64,000 nucleotides of DNA from Priestia aryabhattai. Lineage in GTDB: Bacteria; Bacillota; Bacilli; Bacillales; Bacillaceae_H. The notes under the pieces were generated by a model. That model was given only the letters and a program-made list of their open reading frames with translations. It was not told the DNA's origin and ran no database searches. Where the stretch lies: NCBI RefSeq assembly GCF_023715685.1, contig NZ_JAMBOQ010000002.1:1-64000 (forward strand), read 5' to 3'. The position numbers and the translations under genes were made by a program. Positions 26,572 through 36,120 of this stretch are shown one piece after another; position 1 is the stretch's first letter, and each line of letters opens with the position of its first letter.

Positions 26572-26820
26572 ATAGATGATACAAAAAAATATATAAATCA
26601 GCGATAAGTTCCTCTAGACTAAAAAAGTTTCCTGTGGTAAACTTTTGGTATCATTTTAAGTGAAAACTGAAAATTTTAAATAAATTATGCTGACATGTTC
26701 ATTTTTCTGCACCAGCAGAATACCCTATTAAAAATCAACGAGCATATTTTTTTACCCTAAAAGTTGGTCTAATGAAAAAAATATAACCTTAGATAAAAAA
26801 TGAGAAGGGATGAAAAATAG
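26572..26820. other. upstream region of feoA
   Basis: There is no gene. A dyad with 8-base arms, AAAAGTTT / AAACTTTT, lies at 26623-26646. No Fur box was found by eye. Confidence 0.4.
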
Positions 26821-27078
26821 ATGGCTAGTGTAAATAATTATCCATTGTCTACATTTACGACAGGTGAAACGGTACAGCTTGAGCGAATCGAGATCGAAGG
26901 TGCGTTAAAGCGCCGCTTGTTAGATTTAGGGTTTATTCCCGGAGCCATCATCAAAGTGCTTCAAAAAAGCCCGCTAGGAGATCCTGTTGCCTATCAAGTA
27001 AGTCATACAACGATTGGTCTTAGAAAAGAAGAAAGCTCAAAAATTTATGTGAAAAAAGTAGGTGACGACTGTGAGTAA
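26821..27078 (+). CDS. feoA: FeoA ferrous iron transport accessory protein
   Basis: The 85-residue SH3-like FeoA domain has the family core LKRRLLDLGFIPGAIIKVLQ and a final TIGLRKEE segment. FeoA supports FeoB in importing Fe2+. It is the first gene of a three-gene operon: its stop overlaps the GTG of the FeoB GTPase gene by 8 bases, suggesting coupled translation. Confidence 0.9.
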   Translation: MASVNNYPLSTFTTGETVQLERIEIEGALKRRLLDLGFIPGAIIKVLQKSPLGDPVAYQVSHTTIGLRKEESSKIYVKKVGDDCE

Positions 27079-27802
27079 GTATCGTATTGCATTAGCAGGA
27101 AATCCGAACACAGGAAAAAGTACGTTATTTAATGGATTAACCGGTCTCAAGCAGCATACGGGAAACTGGACGGGAAAAACAGTAGCCAAAGCAGAAGGGA
27201 CGTTTGAACATCATAATCAGCTCTATACTATAGTGGATTTACCTGGAACGTATTCACTTTATTCAAACTCGGCGGACGAAGAAGTAGCGCGTGATTATAT
27301 TTTATTTGAAAGACCTGATGTTACGGTTGTTGTTGTGGATGCAACGGCGATGGAAAGAAATCTTAATTTAGCTCTGCAAGTGATGGAGATGACTGAAAAC
27401 GTCGTGATTTGTGTGAACTTAATGGATGAAGCAAAGAAAAAAGGAATTGTGATTAACGAAAAAAAGATGGCCGAATCGTTAGGCGTACCGGTTGTACCTA
27501 TATCAGCTCGCAATAAAAAAGGAATTTCTAATTTGCTAGACGCAATAGAACAAGTTGTACGCGGGCAAGTCAAGCTTAATCCGTACCAAGTGCAGTACAC
27601 AAAAGAAATTGAAGATTTACTAACGGAGCTAGCTCCTCAAGTTGCTTCTATTGTTGGAAATCAATTTCCTCTTCGCTGGATTGCTTTGCGGGTTCTTGAT
27701 GGAGATACAACATTTTTAGAAACGATTCAGCAGCGTCAGCAGCAAGACATTGGTCATACAGAAAGGAGGAACAGCGCATATGGGAAATCCGTTAACTCCT
27801 GA
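27071..27802 (+). CDS. feoB: FeoB GTPase subunit (split FeoB, N-terminal half)
   Basis: The 243 residues hold the FeoB G domain with all motifs: G1 GNPNTGKST, G2 within GNWTGKT, G3 DLPGTYS, G4 NLMDE and G5 SARNKKG, followed by a short helical region. It ends before the membrane part, which is encoded by a separate gene in another frame. I take GTG at 27071 as start, with AGGTGA upstream and overlap with feoA. The protein should regulate or gate Fe2+ import by binding GTP and pairing with the downstream membrane subunit. Confidence 0.85.
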   Translation: MSKYRIALAGNPNTGKSTLFNGLTGLKQHTGNWTGKTVAKAEGTFEHHNQLYTIVDLPGTYSLYSNSADEEVARDYILFERPDVTVVVVDATAMERNLNLALQVMEMTENVVICVNLMDEAKKKGIVINEKKMAESLGVPVVPISARNKKGISNLLDAIEQVVRGQVKLNPYQVQYTKEIEDLLTELAPQVASIVGNQFPLRWIALRVLDGDTTFLETIQQRQQQDIGHTERRNSAYGKSVNS

Positions 27803-29183
27803 AAACTCATTAGCGATGGAACAATTAACACGCTATGCTCAGCAGGCAAAAGAAAAAGATCATCGTTCGAATATGGTCGCAAGTATTTATCAGTCTTCGC
27901 AGCAAATATGTAAAAAATCAGTCGTGTATGAAGATCGATCAAAGCTTCAGCGCACGGAAAAATTAGATAAAGTCTTCACATCGCCGATCTGGGGATTTCC
28001 GATTATGCTTGGCATTTTATCGGTCATCTTTTATATCACGATAGCCGGTGCAAACGTTCCTTCTGGATTAATTGCAGAAGGGTTCAGCTGGGCGGAAGGG
28101 TATTTAACAGCTTTTTTTCAAGCGATGCATGCACCAGACTGGCTGCATGGAATTCTTGTGTTAGGGCTATTTCGCGGCACGGGGTGGGTCATTAGTGTGA
28201 TGCTGCCTCCGATGGCTATCTTTTTCCCTGTTTTTGCACTTTTAGAAAACTACGGCTACTTGCCTCGCGTAGCGTTTAATATGGACCGTTTGTTCAAACG
28301 AGCAGGAGCACACGGCAAACAGTCGCTAACTATGGCGATGGGGTTTGGATGTAACGCCGCAGCGATTATGTCGACGCGTATTATTGAATCTCCCCGTGAA
28401 CGTATGATGGCGATTTTAACGAATAATTTTGTTCCGTGTAACGGCAGATGGCCTACGCTGATTTTGTTAGCTTCTTTATTTATGGCGACCGGCTTTACAG
28501 GGAGCGCTAAAACCTTCGTAACGGCGCTTGTTGTAGTGGGGACGGTGTTATTTGGAATCGTTGTGACGCTATTGGTATCGTGGGGACTGTCTAAAACAGC
28601 ATTGCGCGGGGTTCCGACACACTATACGTTAGAGCTTCCGCCTTACCGCAAACCAAAATTTGTTGATACGATTGTGCGCGCTACGCTGGATAAATCGCTA
28701 TATGTGCTAAAACGCGCCATTATTGTAGCAGCACCCGCAGCGGTGTTAACGTGGGTACTGGCCAACATCTATATCGGTGATACAAGTATTTTAATGCATT
28801 TTATTCAGTTTCTTGATCCGTTTGCTCAGCTGCTAGGACTAGACGGTTATATACTAGCTGCATTTATTATTGGGTTGCCGGCTAATGAAATTGTCGTGCC
28901 GGTTCTATTAATGGCTTATTTGTCAACAGGTTCATTAATTGAAATTGAAGATGCGACCAGACTAAAGCAGATTTTCCTTGATCACCACTGGACGTGGCTA
29001 ACAGCTCTTAACATGATGTTGTTTTCGCTCCTGCATTTTCCGTGCGGAACGACACTTGTTAATATTTATAAAGAAACCAAAAATGCAAAGTGGACGTTTC
29101 TAGCTTTTGCGATCCCAACAGTGATTGCGATTGGTGTTACGTTTATTGTCGCTCAAGTGGTGAAAGGATTTAACTTTATTTAA
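27780..29183 (+). CDS. feoB: FeoB membrane subunit (split FeoB, C-terminal half)
   Basis: The 467-residue protein begins with a hydrophilic helical region (1-75, with RTEKLDKVFTSPIWGFPIM leading into helix 1) and then carries two gate-type repeats. It includes GFGCNAAAIMSTRIIESPRE, whose cysteine matches the FeoB gate motif though with NAAA for the usual NVPA, and GLPANEIVVPVLLMAY. A perfect AAAGGAGG (27761-27768) stands 11 bases before the ATG and inside the end of the GTPase gene. This dedicated start argues for a natural split rather than a sequencing frameshift. Confidence 0.82.
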   Translation: MGNPLTPENSLAMEQLTRYAQQAKEKDHRSNMVASIYQSSQQICKKSVVYEDRSKLQRTEKLDKVFTSPIWGFPIMLGILSVIFYITIAGANVPSGLIAEGFSWAEGYLTAFFQAMHAPDWLHGILVLGLFRGTGWVISVMLPPMAIFFPVFALLENYGYLPRVAFNMDRLFKRAGAHGKQSLTMAMGFGCNAAAIMSTRIIESPRERMMAILTNNFVPCNGRWPTLILLASLFMATGFTGSAKTFVTALVVVGTVLFGIVVTLLVSWGLSKTALRGVPTHYTLELPPYRKPKFVDTIVRATLDKSLYVLKRAIIVAAPAAVLTWVLANIYIGDTSILMHFIQFLDPFAQLLGLDGYILAAFIIGLPANEIVVPVLLMAYLSTGSLIEIEDATRLKQIFLDHHWTWLTALNMMLFSLLHFPCGTTLVNIYKETKNAKWTFLAFAIPTVIAIGVTFIVAQVVKGFNFI

Positions 29184-29207
29184 ATGTGAAGTGTATATGA
29201 AATAAAT

Positions 29208-29247
29208 AAAAATGCAGGGCTTTGCAAAGAGCCCTGCACTTTTTTTA
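29208..29247 (+). terminator. feo operon terminator
   Basis: ATGCAGGGCT and AGCCCTGCA with seven T residues after. Confidence 0.8.
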
Positions 29248-29380
29248 TGAGCCGCTGATCAAATAGATTTCTAGTGTTATAATGTAAATAAAATTTATAT
29301 TTTTTAGGGGAAATGGTAATTTGTATGATATGTGTTTCTTTCATGGTACACATATATTTAACCTCTGGGGGAGAACAACT

Positions 29381-30061
29381 ATGGTGAAAAACAAGGTAGC
29401 AGAAACCGTCTGCTGGCTGGCAATCCTTGCTCTCCTTATTCTCAGTATCGTGAATGTCGTTCATAAAGATACAAAACAAACGCTTCTATTTACAAAAGAC
29501 GAACTCAAGTCTGGAGAAGTAAGCAAGAGCTGGGAGTCATTTCGAAAAGAACAGCAGCTGTCTAAGCACAAAGTAAAAATAGAAGACTTTCGTTTAACGC
29601 TAGATAAAGATCAAAACATATATTCTATGCAGTTTACAGTGATAAATCGTTCTGATGAAGACTCATATACAATGCTAGATTACCGTAAGTGTTTTTTATG
29701 TGAAACTAAGGCAGAGAATCAGTTAACGGTTACAAGTGAAAAAGTTGATCAGAAGCCTGTTCAATATGACCGATTAATGAACGCAGATGAGTTTTTTTCA
29801 AAGATAGAGATTCTTAATAACCAACATTTCTTTACGACTAGTCGTTATGCGTATACGCACCTTCATTCTTCCGGTGAGTATGAGAATACAGGTTATGACG
29901 GTCCTTACTTTGTTTTAGATGAGATGACATTAAAACAAATACAAACCCCTAATTCTTCGGGCAAAGATTATACCGGTTATAATATGCAAGTAATTGGAAG
30001 TCATAGTTCAGAAGGCTACCATACAAGCGACGCTACTACAAAAACGGTGATGATTAGGTAA
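29381..30061 (+). CDS. hypothetical membrane-anchored protein
   Basis: The 226-residue protein has an N-terminal membrane helix (about 8-28: VCWLAILALLILSIVNVV) and an extracellular hydrophilic domain with a CFLC pair, many aromatic residues and a final TTKTVMIR. ATG at 29381 is preferred because GGGGGAGA lies at 29367-29374; an in-frame start at 29321 is less likely. No family is recognised. Confidence 0.6.
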   Translation: MVKNKVAETVCWLAILALLILSIVNVVHKDTKQTLLFTKDELKSGEVSKSWESFRKEQQLSKHKVKIEDFRLTLDKDQNIYSMQFTVINRSDEDSYTMLDYRKCFLCETKAENQLTVTSEKVDQKPVQYDRLMNADEFFSKIEILNNQHFFTTSRYAYTHLHSSGEYENTGYDGPYFVLDEMTLKQIQTPNSSGKDYTGYNMQVIGSHSSEGYHTSDATTKTVMIR

Positions 30062-30185
30062 GAAGGAATTCTGCAAGTCCTTTTTTGAGGGAGCAACAAA
30101 GGATGAGTTTGCGAAAAAATAGTTAAGGGGCTAAAGAGGTTAATAGACAAAAAAGCGCAGATAGAATGCTAAAAGGAGACTGACT

Positions 30186-30563
30186 GTGGGATTATTTTTC
30201 AGCAAAACAGATTCTAAAAAAGCTAGTAAGTATCAAACAAAACTATATTTCGGTTTCACCATCGTCATCATACTGAATGTGATCAACAGCTGGTTTCTAG
30301 ACTGGTTTTGGCTTTATGTAACAACAAGTAGCGCTCTGATAATATTAGTGGTACTGCTGCTAAAAACACCTAAACATCATTCAAATGAAGAGTGGAAGCA
30401 GCTAGAAATAGACAAAGACGAGGCTTTTGAAAACAAAGTCAATCTTTTGATTATAAATGGCCGAAGAGACGTTGACGTTATTAAGTACATACGGAAAGAA
30501 AAAAATCTTGGCTTGCTTCATGCGAAGCAGTATTTTGATCGTATTAAAGCGTCAAGGCAATAA
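30186..30563 (+). CDS. two-helix membrane protein with L7/L12-like tail
   Basis: The 125-residue protein has two membrane helices (about 21-40 and 45-62) and a charged cytoplasmic C-terminus. The last 45 residues (NLLIINGRRDVDVIKYIRK, then LGLLHAKQYFDRI) resemble the C-terminal domain of ribosomal protein L7/L12, a feature seen in several small Bacillus membrane proteins of unknown role. The start is GTG at 30186 with AAAAGGAG upstream. Confidence 0.6.
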   Translation: MGLFFSKTDSKKASKYQTKLYFGFTIVIILNVINSWFLDWFWLYVTTSSALIILVVLLLKTPKHHSNEEWKQLEIDKDEAFENKVNLLIINGRRDVDVIKYIRKEKNLGLLHAKQYFDRIKASRQ

Positions 30564-30564
30564 T

Positions 30565-30600
30565 AAAAAACGACCTCTGACAAGAAGGGGTCGTTTTTGG
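30565..30600. terminator. shared terminator
   Basis: AAAAAACGACC and GGGGTCGTTTTT around an 11-base loop, between convergent genes. Confidence 0.75.
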
Positions 30601-30636
30601 ATATATAGTTTATTCTTTCTTGCCAACCGTCACTTT

Positions 30637-30990
30637 TTACGTAAACATCTTCATGTCGCCTTTTATGGTAACATGAGCGGTAATTGTATATTCTCCGTCT
30701 TCTTCAAATGTATAGTCGGTGCTGTATGCGCCGCTACTCTGATGTTTTGCATCAATCATTTCTTGATTAATGTATCCTTCTTTTTCAACTTGAATCTGTA
30801 CGGCATCTGCATTTTCTATCTTTTTGTCCCCTTGTGTAACGAGCACTTTAATAGATGTTTGTTCATTTGCTTTAATCGTTTGGGGCACTTCAATTGTTCC
30901 TTTTACTTCCTGTGATTGCTGCTCATTTCCTTTTGAACAGCCGACCACGGCAATGACTAAAACGAGCAGTAGCATACTAAGCTTTTTCAT
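30637..30990 (-). pseudogene. second YtkA-like lipoprotein, premature stop
   Basis: This is a close paralogue of the lipoprotein at 26117: same lipobox (AVVGC), same KVLVTQGDKKIENADAVQIQ core and same GEYTITAHVT strand. An in-frame TAA at 30637-30639, where the paralogue has a lysine codon, cuts the last 9 codons; the frame then runs on (KVTVGKKE) to the original stop at 30610. The loss removes only the final strand, so the protein of 117 residues may be partly functional. It starts at 30990 with AAGGAG upstream. Confidence 0.75.
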
Positions 30991-31231
30991 AAATATCTCC
31001 TTTTTTATCTTATATCCTGTTAGTAAATAAATGTCTCTATAAAACTTTATCACTGAAGTCATAAAATAAAATCATCACAATGAGTGATTTTTACGAGTGT
31101 TCATGTAAGAGAATTGAACATTTTGTTACAAAAAATAGTTTACTATCATAACAAGAGGAGAGGTGCTTTACAGCATTGTGTCTTGCGCTTAGGATTTAAA
31201 AAATAATAAGCTAGTAAAAGGAGAGAAAAAC

Positions 31232-32215
31232 ATGCTCATACTTTATGATGAGCTGTACGGAGAATTTGAAGCAGACGGCGTTCTTTTAGAACTGATTCAA
31301 AGTGACCCCGTGCAGCGGTTAAAAGGGATTTATCAAGGCGGAGCGAGCCGGTTTGTAAATAAAAAATGGAATACTACACGATATGGTCATTCCGTTGGTG
31401 TGATGATGCTTGTAAACAGACTAGGAGGGTCTTTGGAAGAGCAAGTAGCGGCTTTATTGCACGACGTTTCCCATACGGCATTTTCTCATGTGATTGATTA
31501 TGTTCTTGAACAAAAAGAAGAAAATTACCATGAAATGATTTACGAAAAAATAGTGGCCGAGTCGTCTATTCCTCATATTTTAAAGAGCGCCGGATTAAAT
31601 TGGCGAGATATCTTACTTGATGAAAGCCGATGGACGTTACTTGAACAGAAAGCTCCGCACTTATGTGCTGATCGCGTGGATTATACGCTTCGGGATTTAT
31701 ACGTATGCGGCGAAATTACTTTACAGGAAGTGCATGCTTTTTTGGATCAGCTTGTCGTATTTAATGAGCAAATGGTGTGCAGCAATTTATCAGCTGCAGA
31801 GTGGTTTTTGGATGCTTACTATAAAGAAGTGATTGGCTTTTTTATGAATCCCCTTAATATGTTTGGAAATTATCAGCTGACGGAAATCATCAAGCTCGCT
31901 TTGCAAAAAGATATATTATCTATGGAAGATTTTCTAAAGCAGGATGAAGATGTGGTTCGCTTGCTGAAAAACTCAGGATATAGGAGGATTGAAGCGATGT
32001 TATCTGCTCTTTTTGACAGCAAAGTAGAAAAAGGAACTGCGTCTTGTTATGATGTTCACCAAACGACAAAAATGCGCTGGGTTGATCCTCTTGTTGTCGT
32101 TTCAGGTCAGGTTGTTCCTATATCCGAGCTATCTATTAACGCTAAAAGAGTAATAGAGCAAGCAAAACAAACGATAGAAAAAGGAGTATATATCAACATT
32201 CACGCTCCGTTGTGA
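31232..32215 (+). CDS. HD-domain phosphohydrolase
   Basis: The 327-residue metal-dependent hydrolase shows the HD signature spread over YGHSVGVMMLV (His53), ALLHDVSHTAFSH (His77-Asp78) and CADRVDYTLRDL (distal aspartate). It resembles the YdhJ group and dNTPase/SAMHD1-like folds, so a nucleotide or phosphoester substrate is likely but unproven. AAAGGAG precedes the ATG. It is monocistronic, with an inverted repeat downstream. Confidence 0.82.
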   Translation: MLILYDELYGEFEADGVLLELIQSDPVQRLKGIYQGGASRFVNKKWNTTRYGHSVGVMMLVNRLGGSLEEQVAALLHDVSHTAFSHVIDYVLEQKEENYHEMIYEKIVAESSIPHILKSAGLNWRDILLDESRWTLLEQKAPHLCADRVDYTLRDLYVCGEITLQEVHAFLDQLVVFNEQMVCSNLSAAEWFLDAYYKEVIGFFMNPLNMFGNYQLTEIIKLALQKDILSMEDFLKQDEDVVRLLKNSGYRRIEAMLSALFDSKVEKGTASCYDVHQTTKMRWVDPLVVVSGQVVPISELSINAKRVIEQAKQTIEKGVYINIHAPL

Positions 32216-32239
32216 AGGGGAGAAAGCAATTACATAGAT

Positions 32240-32271
32240 AAGGGGATGCAAATTATTATGCATCCCCTTAT
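32240..32271. terminator. inverted repeat, likely bidirectional terminator
   Basis: AAGGGGATGCA and TGCATCCCCTTA lie between the HD gene and the convergent araR, though the T-run is poor. Confidence 0.5.
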
Positions 32272-32322
32272 ACCATAAAAAGTTTTGTAGGTCCCCAAAG
32301 GAAGACCTTGTGTCTACATCAC

Positions 32323-33429
32323 TTAACGAACTTCATCACGCTTCGCATTCAATTCTTTAATGGTTTCTCCTTCAACTAACAGAGGCTGATAGTAGGTTTC
32401 GTTTGGCAAATCTTTTTTGCCCTGGAGCTTTTTAATGATCCAATCCGCCGCGTCGTGTCCCATTTGTTCCTGTGGATGCGTTAAAGTCGTTAAATTAATA
32501 GTCGCATTTTTAGCGATGTACGAATTGTCTTGACCAATAATTGACAACTTGTCCGGAATGGAAATACCAAGCTGTCTGCATACATTTACAACTTCTAATC
32601 CAACTTCATCGTTATAGCATACAAGGGCCGTCATTTCGTCTTGGTTTTCAGTAAGAAACGTTTTTAAATTAGCATACAAATCGAGCTTTGTTTCCGTATT
32701 AAAAGACAAAATATGCTCAGGCTGAAAGCGGAGCTTTGCTTCACCGAGTGCTTTTATATATCCCTTCATTCGGTACTTTCCCTGAAGATCATCCATTTTT
32801 GCAATGAGCCCAATTTGTGTATGTCCTTTTGAGATTAATTCGTTTGTGGCAAGGTAGCTTGACTGAACATCGTCTAGACAAAAAAACGGAACGTCCAATT
32901 CTTCGTAGTAGGCGTTAATCATTGTAAACGGAACATCTTGTTCTTTGAACGATAAATAATAAGAGATGTTTGGATTGTACAAATTGCTTTTTGTAGGTTC
33001 AACAATTAAACCGTCTACTCCATAGGAAAGCATCATTTCCAACGCTTTTTTTTCTTGTTCCACATCATTATTCGTACTCGCGAGCAACAGCGAATAATTA
33101 TCTTTATTTAATCTGCTTTCAATTCCGCGAATAATAGAAGGGAAAATATAGTCGGAAATGTACGTGGTAATAACGCCAATCGTTTTGTTTGCAGAAGCCC
33201 CGCTAGCTTTTGATTGATACTGATTACTTACATAGGTACCAGATCCTTTTTCGCTTCTTAAAAATCCTTCATTCGACAGCTCTAAAATCGCTTTTCGAAC
33301 CGTATGTCTGCTAACGCTATACGTTTCTTGCATGACTGATTCAGTAGGGATTTGTTCGCCCATGCTGTAATCTCCTGAAAGAATTTTACTTTTTATATCC
33401 TCAATAATAACCTGATATTTTGGCTTCAT
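32323..33429 (-). CDS. araR: AraR arabinose-responsive repressor
   Basis: The 368-residue repressor has an N-terminal GntR-type winged helix (about 1-70: QIPTESVMQETYSVSRHTVR and GSGTYVSN) and a C-terminal LacI-type sugar-binding domain (about 85-365: KTIGVITTYISDYIFPSII, VEPTKSN, IGQDNSYIAK). This is the B. subtilis AraR architecture (362 residues). The ATG at 33429 is used; the frame is open far upstream but lacks homology there. L-arabinose should release it from operators in front of araB and probably its own gene. Confidence 0.93.
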   Translation of the reverse strand: MKPKYQVIIEDIKSKILSGDYSMGEQIPTESVMQETYSVSRHTVRKAILELSNEGFLRSEKGSGTYVSNQYQSKASGASANKTIGVITTYISDYIFPSIIRGIESRLNKDNYSLLLASTNNDVEQEKKALEMMLSYGVDGLIVEPTKSNLYNPNISYYLSFKEQDVPFTMINAYYEELDVPFFCLDDVQSSYLATNELISKGHTQIGLIAKMDDLQGKYRMKGYIKALGEAKLRFQPEHILSFNTETKLDLYANLKTFLTENQDEMTALVCYNDEVGLEVVNVCRQLGISIPDKLSIIGQDNSYIAKNATINLTTLTHPQEQMGHDAADWIIKKLQGKKDLPNETYYQPLLVEGETIKELNAKRDEVR

Positions 33430-33445
33430 TTTTTCACTTCTTTCG

Positions 33446-33495
33446 TAGTTGTACACATTCAACTTTTTTTGTGTGTAAAATTTGTATGGACATAT
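33446..33495 (-). promoter_or_regulatory. candidate AraR sites upstream of araR
   Basis: Two imperfect AraR-like sites precede araR: TTGTACACATTCAA (about 33448-33461) and ATTTGTATGGACATAT (33480-33495), compared with the consensus ATTTGTACGTACAAAT. They would fit autorepression. Confidence 0.4.
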
Positions 33496-33642
33496 TTTAT
33501 CATGAACATGAATAAATGAAAAGATTTCCCTAGTTTTTAATTGAAAGTAGAATAGTTTAGCAGTTGGATACCGATCGTTTAAAAGTTTAAAAGGAAAAGG
33601 TAAGGTATTTTTTATTATTTGTGTGTATATATAATTTTTATA

Positions 33643-33672
33643 TTGACAAATGTACGTACAAATAAATATACT
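33643..33672 (+). promoter_or_regulatory. araB promoter with AraR operator in the spacer
   Basis: A perfect -35 TTGACA (33643-33648) and -10 TATACT (33667-33672) are separated by 18 bases. The spacer is occupied by AAATGTACGTACAAAT (33648-33663), which matches 14 of 16 positions of the AraR consensus. A bound repressor would exclude RNA polymerase directly. Confidence 0.8.
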
Positions 33673-33708
33673 TAGGTTGTTAACAAATTCAAACAGCGTT
33701 ACATAAAA

Positions 33709-33723
33709 CGGAAAGCGCTTCCT
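33709..33723 (+). promoter_or_regulatory. cre-like CcpA site
   Basis: GGAAAGCGCTTCC (33710-33722) is a perfect palindrome close to the cre consensus. It lies about 40 bp after the araB -10, a road-block position. Confidence 0.55.
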
Positions 33724-33767
33724 TACTGCTATAGGTATTGTTATGGCTATCAGAAAGGAGATTAAAT

Positions 33768-35399
33768 GTGAAAACAACTCAAGAAAGCATAAAACAAGCA
33801 ATTGCTAAAGGGAATACTTCACTTGGAATTGAACTTGGATCTACCCGTATCAAAGCGGTGCTGATTGACGAAAATTTTGAAACAATCGCATCCGGAAGCT
33901 ATGAATGGGAAAATCTCTTGGAAGACGGTTTTTGGACGTACAACTTAATCGATATTATTACAGGTCTGCAAAGAGCTTACCGTGAAATGAAACAAGAAGT
34001 TGAACGAAGCTATGGAATAACCATTCGAACAATTGGTTCCATTGGTATTTCAGCTATGATGCACGGATATATGGCGTTTGATAAAACGGGTGAGCTGCTT
34101 GTTCCGTTTCGAACCTGGCGTAATGCTACGACAAGCGTGGCAGCAAAAGAATTAACTGAACATTTTCAATTTAACATTCCTGAACGATGGAGCATTGCGC
34201 ATCTGTATCAGGCAATCATAAATCAAGAAAAACACCTACCGCGAATTGATTTGATTACAACGTTAGGCGGCTATATTCACTGGCTGCTAACAGGCAGTAA
34301 GGCACTTGGCATTGGAGATGCTTCGGGGATGTTTCCAATTGATGAACGCACGCAAAATTACAGTGAAGATATGATGAAGCAGTTTGATGAGCTCATTTCT
34401 CACAAAGGGTATCCATGGAAACTGACAGATATTCTGCCTACGGTCCATACTTCAGGAGAACAAGCAGGCACATTAACAGCGATAGGTGCGAGCATTCTGG
34501 ATCAATCTAAAAATTTACAGCCTAGTATTCCGTTTTGTCCTCCAGAAGGAGATGCGGGAACCGGAATGGTTGCTACAAATAGTGTAAGAAAGCGCACTGG
34601 AAATGTTTCAGTAGGAACTTCCGTTTTTGCGATGATTGTATTAGACAAAAAGCTTTCAAAAGTCTATCCAGAAATTGATTTGGTGACTACGCCAAACGGC
34701 AGTCCAGTTGGAATGGTTCATGCTAATAACTGCTCAAGCGACTTGAATGCCTGGCTCGGATTGTTTCGTGAATTTTCTGAGGCTATGGGGAAAAAAGTGG
34801 AATCGGATAAGTTATTTGAAGTGATGTTAAATAAAGCGTTAGAAGCTGATCCTGATGGAGGGGGCTTGCTAAGCTACGGCTATTTCTCAGGTGAAAATAT
34901 TACCGGAGTAGAAAAAGGACGTCCATTATTTGTCCGTTCAGCAAAAAGTAATTTTAACCTAGCAAACTTTATGCGAACGCATCTTTTTACAGCTTTTGGT
35001 GCATTAAAAATGGGGATGGATCTTTTAGTGAAAGAAGAAAATGTAAAGATTCACAGTATTTTAGCGCATGGAGGGTTATTTAAAACTCCGGTAGTTGGCC
35101 AAAAAATGATGGCAGCTGCGATTAACACGCCGGTTTCCGTAATGGAAACAGCAGGAGAAGGAGGCGCGTGGGGCATGGCTATTCTTTCTTCTTATATGTT
35201 AAATAAAAGTGAGAATGAAAGTTTAGAAGATTTCTTGGATGATAAAGTCTTTAAAGAAGTTACCGCACAAGAAATTTATCCTGACGCACTCGATGTGAAG
35301 GGGTTTGAAGCATTTATCAAAAGATATAAAAAAGGCTTAGTCATTGAAAAAGCAGCTGCAGAACATCACAGTGAAGAACGGGAGGAGTTAATGTGCTAG
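33768..35399 (+). CDS. araB: L-ribulokinase (FGGY kinase, lactobacillus/clostridial type)
   Basis: The 543-residue FGGY-family kinase phosphorylates L-ribulose to L-ribulose 5-phosphate. The N-terminal phosphate-binding loop [16 protein letters not shown] and a central [12 protein letters not shown] segment are visible. The sequence is unlike the classic AraB of B. subtilis and E. coli and recalls the Lactobacillus and Clostridium type. Start is GTG at 33768 (AAAGGAG upstream). Its stop overlaps araD by 7 bases, implying coupled translation. Confidence 0.85.
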   Translation: MKTTQESIKQAIAKGNTSLGIELGSTRIKAVLIDENFETIASGSYEWENLLEDGFWTYNLIDIITGLQRAYREMKQEVERSYGITIRTIGSIGISAMMHGYMAFDKTGELLVPFRTWRNATTSVAAKELTEHFQFNIPERWSIAHLYQAIINQEKHLPRIDLITTLGGYIHWLLTGSKALGIGDASGMFPIDERTQNYSEDMMKQFDELISHKGYPWKLTDILPTVHTSGEQAGTLTAIGASILDQSKNLQPSIPFCPPEGDAGTGMVATNSVRKRTGNVSVGTSVFAMIVLDKKLSKVYPEIDLVTTPNGSPVGMVHANNCSSDLNAWLGLFREFSEAMGKKVESDKLFEVMLNKALEADPDGGGLLSYGYFSGENITGVEKGRPLFVRSAKSNFNLANFMRTHLFTAFGALKMGMDLLVKEENVKIHSILAHGGLFKTPVVGQKMMAAAINTPVSVMETAGEGGAWGMAILSSYMLNKSENESLEDFLDDKVFKEVTAQEIYPDALDVKGFEAFIKRYKKGLVIEKAAAEHHSEEREELMC

Positions 35400-36091
35400 A
35401 CAAATTAAAAGAAGAAGTATTTCAAGCAAACGTCGATTTACCGAAACATGGACTGGTAAAGTACACATGGGGAAATGTAAGTGCGATTGATCGAGACAGC
35501 GGTTTGTTTGTGATTAAACCAAGCGGCGTTACGTATGAAAAGATGCAAGCGAAAGACATGGTAGTCGTTGATTTAGATGGCCGCGTTGTAGAAGGTGAGC
35601 TCAATCCTTCATCTGATACACTGACGCATGCCGTATTGTATAAACATTACCCGCAAATCGGCGGTATCGCACATACGCATTCAACGTGGGCGACCATTTG
35701 GGCTCAAGCAGGACTTGATGTTCAAGCAATGGGGACTACTCATGCCGATACATTTTATGGTTCTGTCCCGTGCGCGCGCTTTTTAACACAAAAAGAAGTG
35801 AATGACGGATATGAAGTGGAAACGGGCAAGGTGATTATTGAAACCTTTGAAGAGCGCGGTTTAGATGTGTTAGCGGTTCCTGGTATTTTACTTCAAGGGC
35901 ACGGGCCGTTTACGTGGGGGAAAGATGCCAAAACGGCTGTAATGAACAGTGTAGTATTAGACGAAGTATCAAAAATGAATTTCTTTACACAAAAATTAAA
36001 TCAGCTGGCTGAAGAGCTGCCTCAGCGTATATTAGATAAACATTATTTGCGAAAACACGGAAAAAACGCGTATTACGGGCAAAAACAGTAA
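35393..36091 (+). CDS. araD: L-ribulose-5-phosphate 4-epimerase
   Basis: The 232-residue class II aldolase-fold enzyme converts L-ribulose 5-phosphate to D-xylulose 5-phosphate for the pentose phosphate pathway. Zinc ligands are seen in [15 protein letters not shown] and [11 protein letters not shown], with the [10 protein letters not shown] segment between. The start is GTG at 35393, with GGAGGAG 6 bases upstream, inside the end of araB. Length matches B. subtilis AraD (229). Confidence 0.95.
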   Translation: MLDKLKEEVFQANVDLPKHGLVKYTWGNVSAIDRDSGLFVIKPSGVTYEKMQAKDMVVVDLDGRVVEGELNPSSDTLTHAVLYKHYPQIGGIAHTHSTWATIWAQAGLDVQAMGTTHADTFYGSVPCARFLTQKEVNDGYEVETGKVIIETFEERGLDVLAVPGILLQGHGPFTWGKDAKTAVMNSVVLDEVSKMNFFTQKLNQLAEELPQRILDKHYLRKHGKNAYYGQKQ

Positions 36092-36120
36092 AAGACGTAC
36101 ATACAGAAAAGGGGATTATC

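Larger units (their letters stand above)
33430..33767. other. araR-araB divergent control region
   Basis: This 338-bp gap holds two imperfect AraR-like sites near araR, the araB promoter with a near-perfect AraR box in its spacer, and a cre-like site downstream of the start point. The combination gives arabinose induction plus carbon catabolite repression. Confidence 0.7.

Noticed and set aside
26572..26820. Fur box before feoA
   Set aside because: No sequence close to the 19-bp Fur consensus was found by eye.
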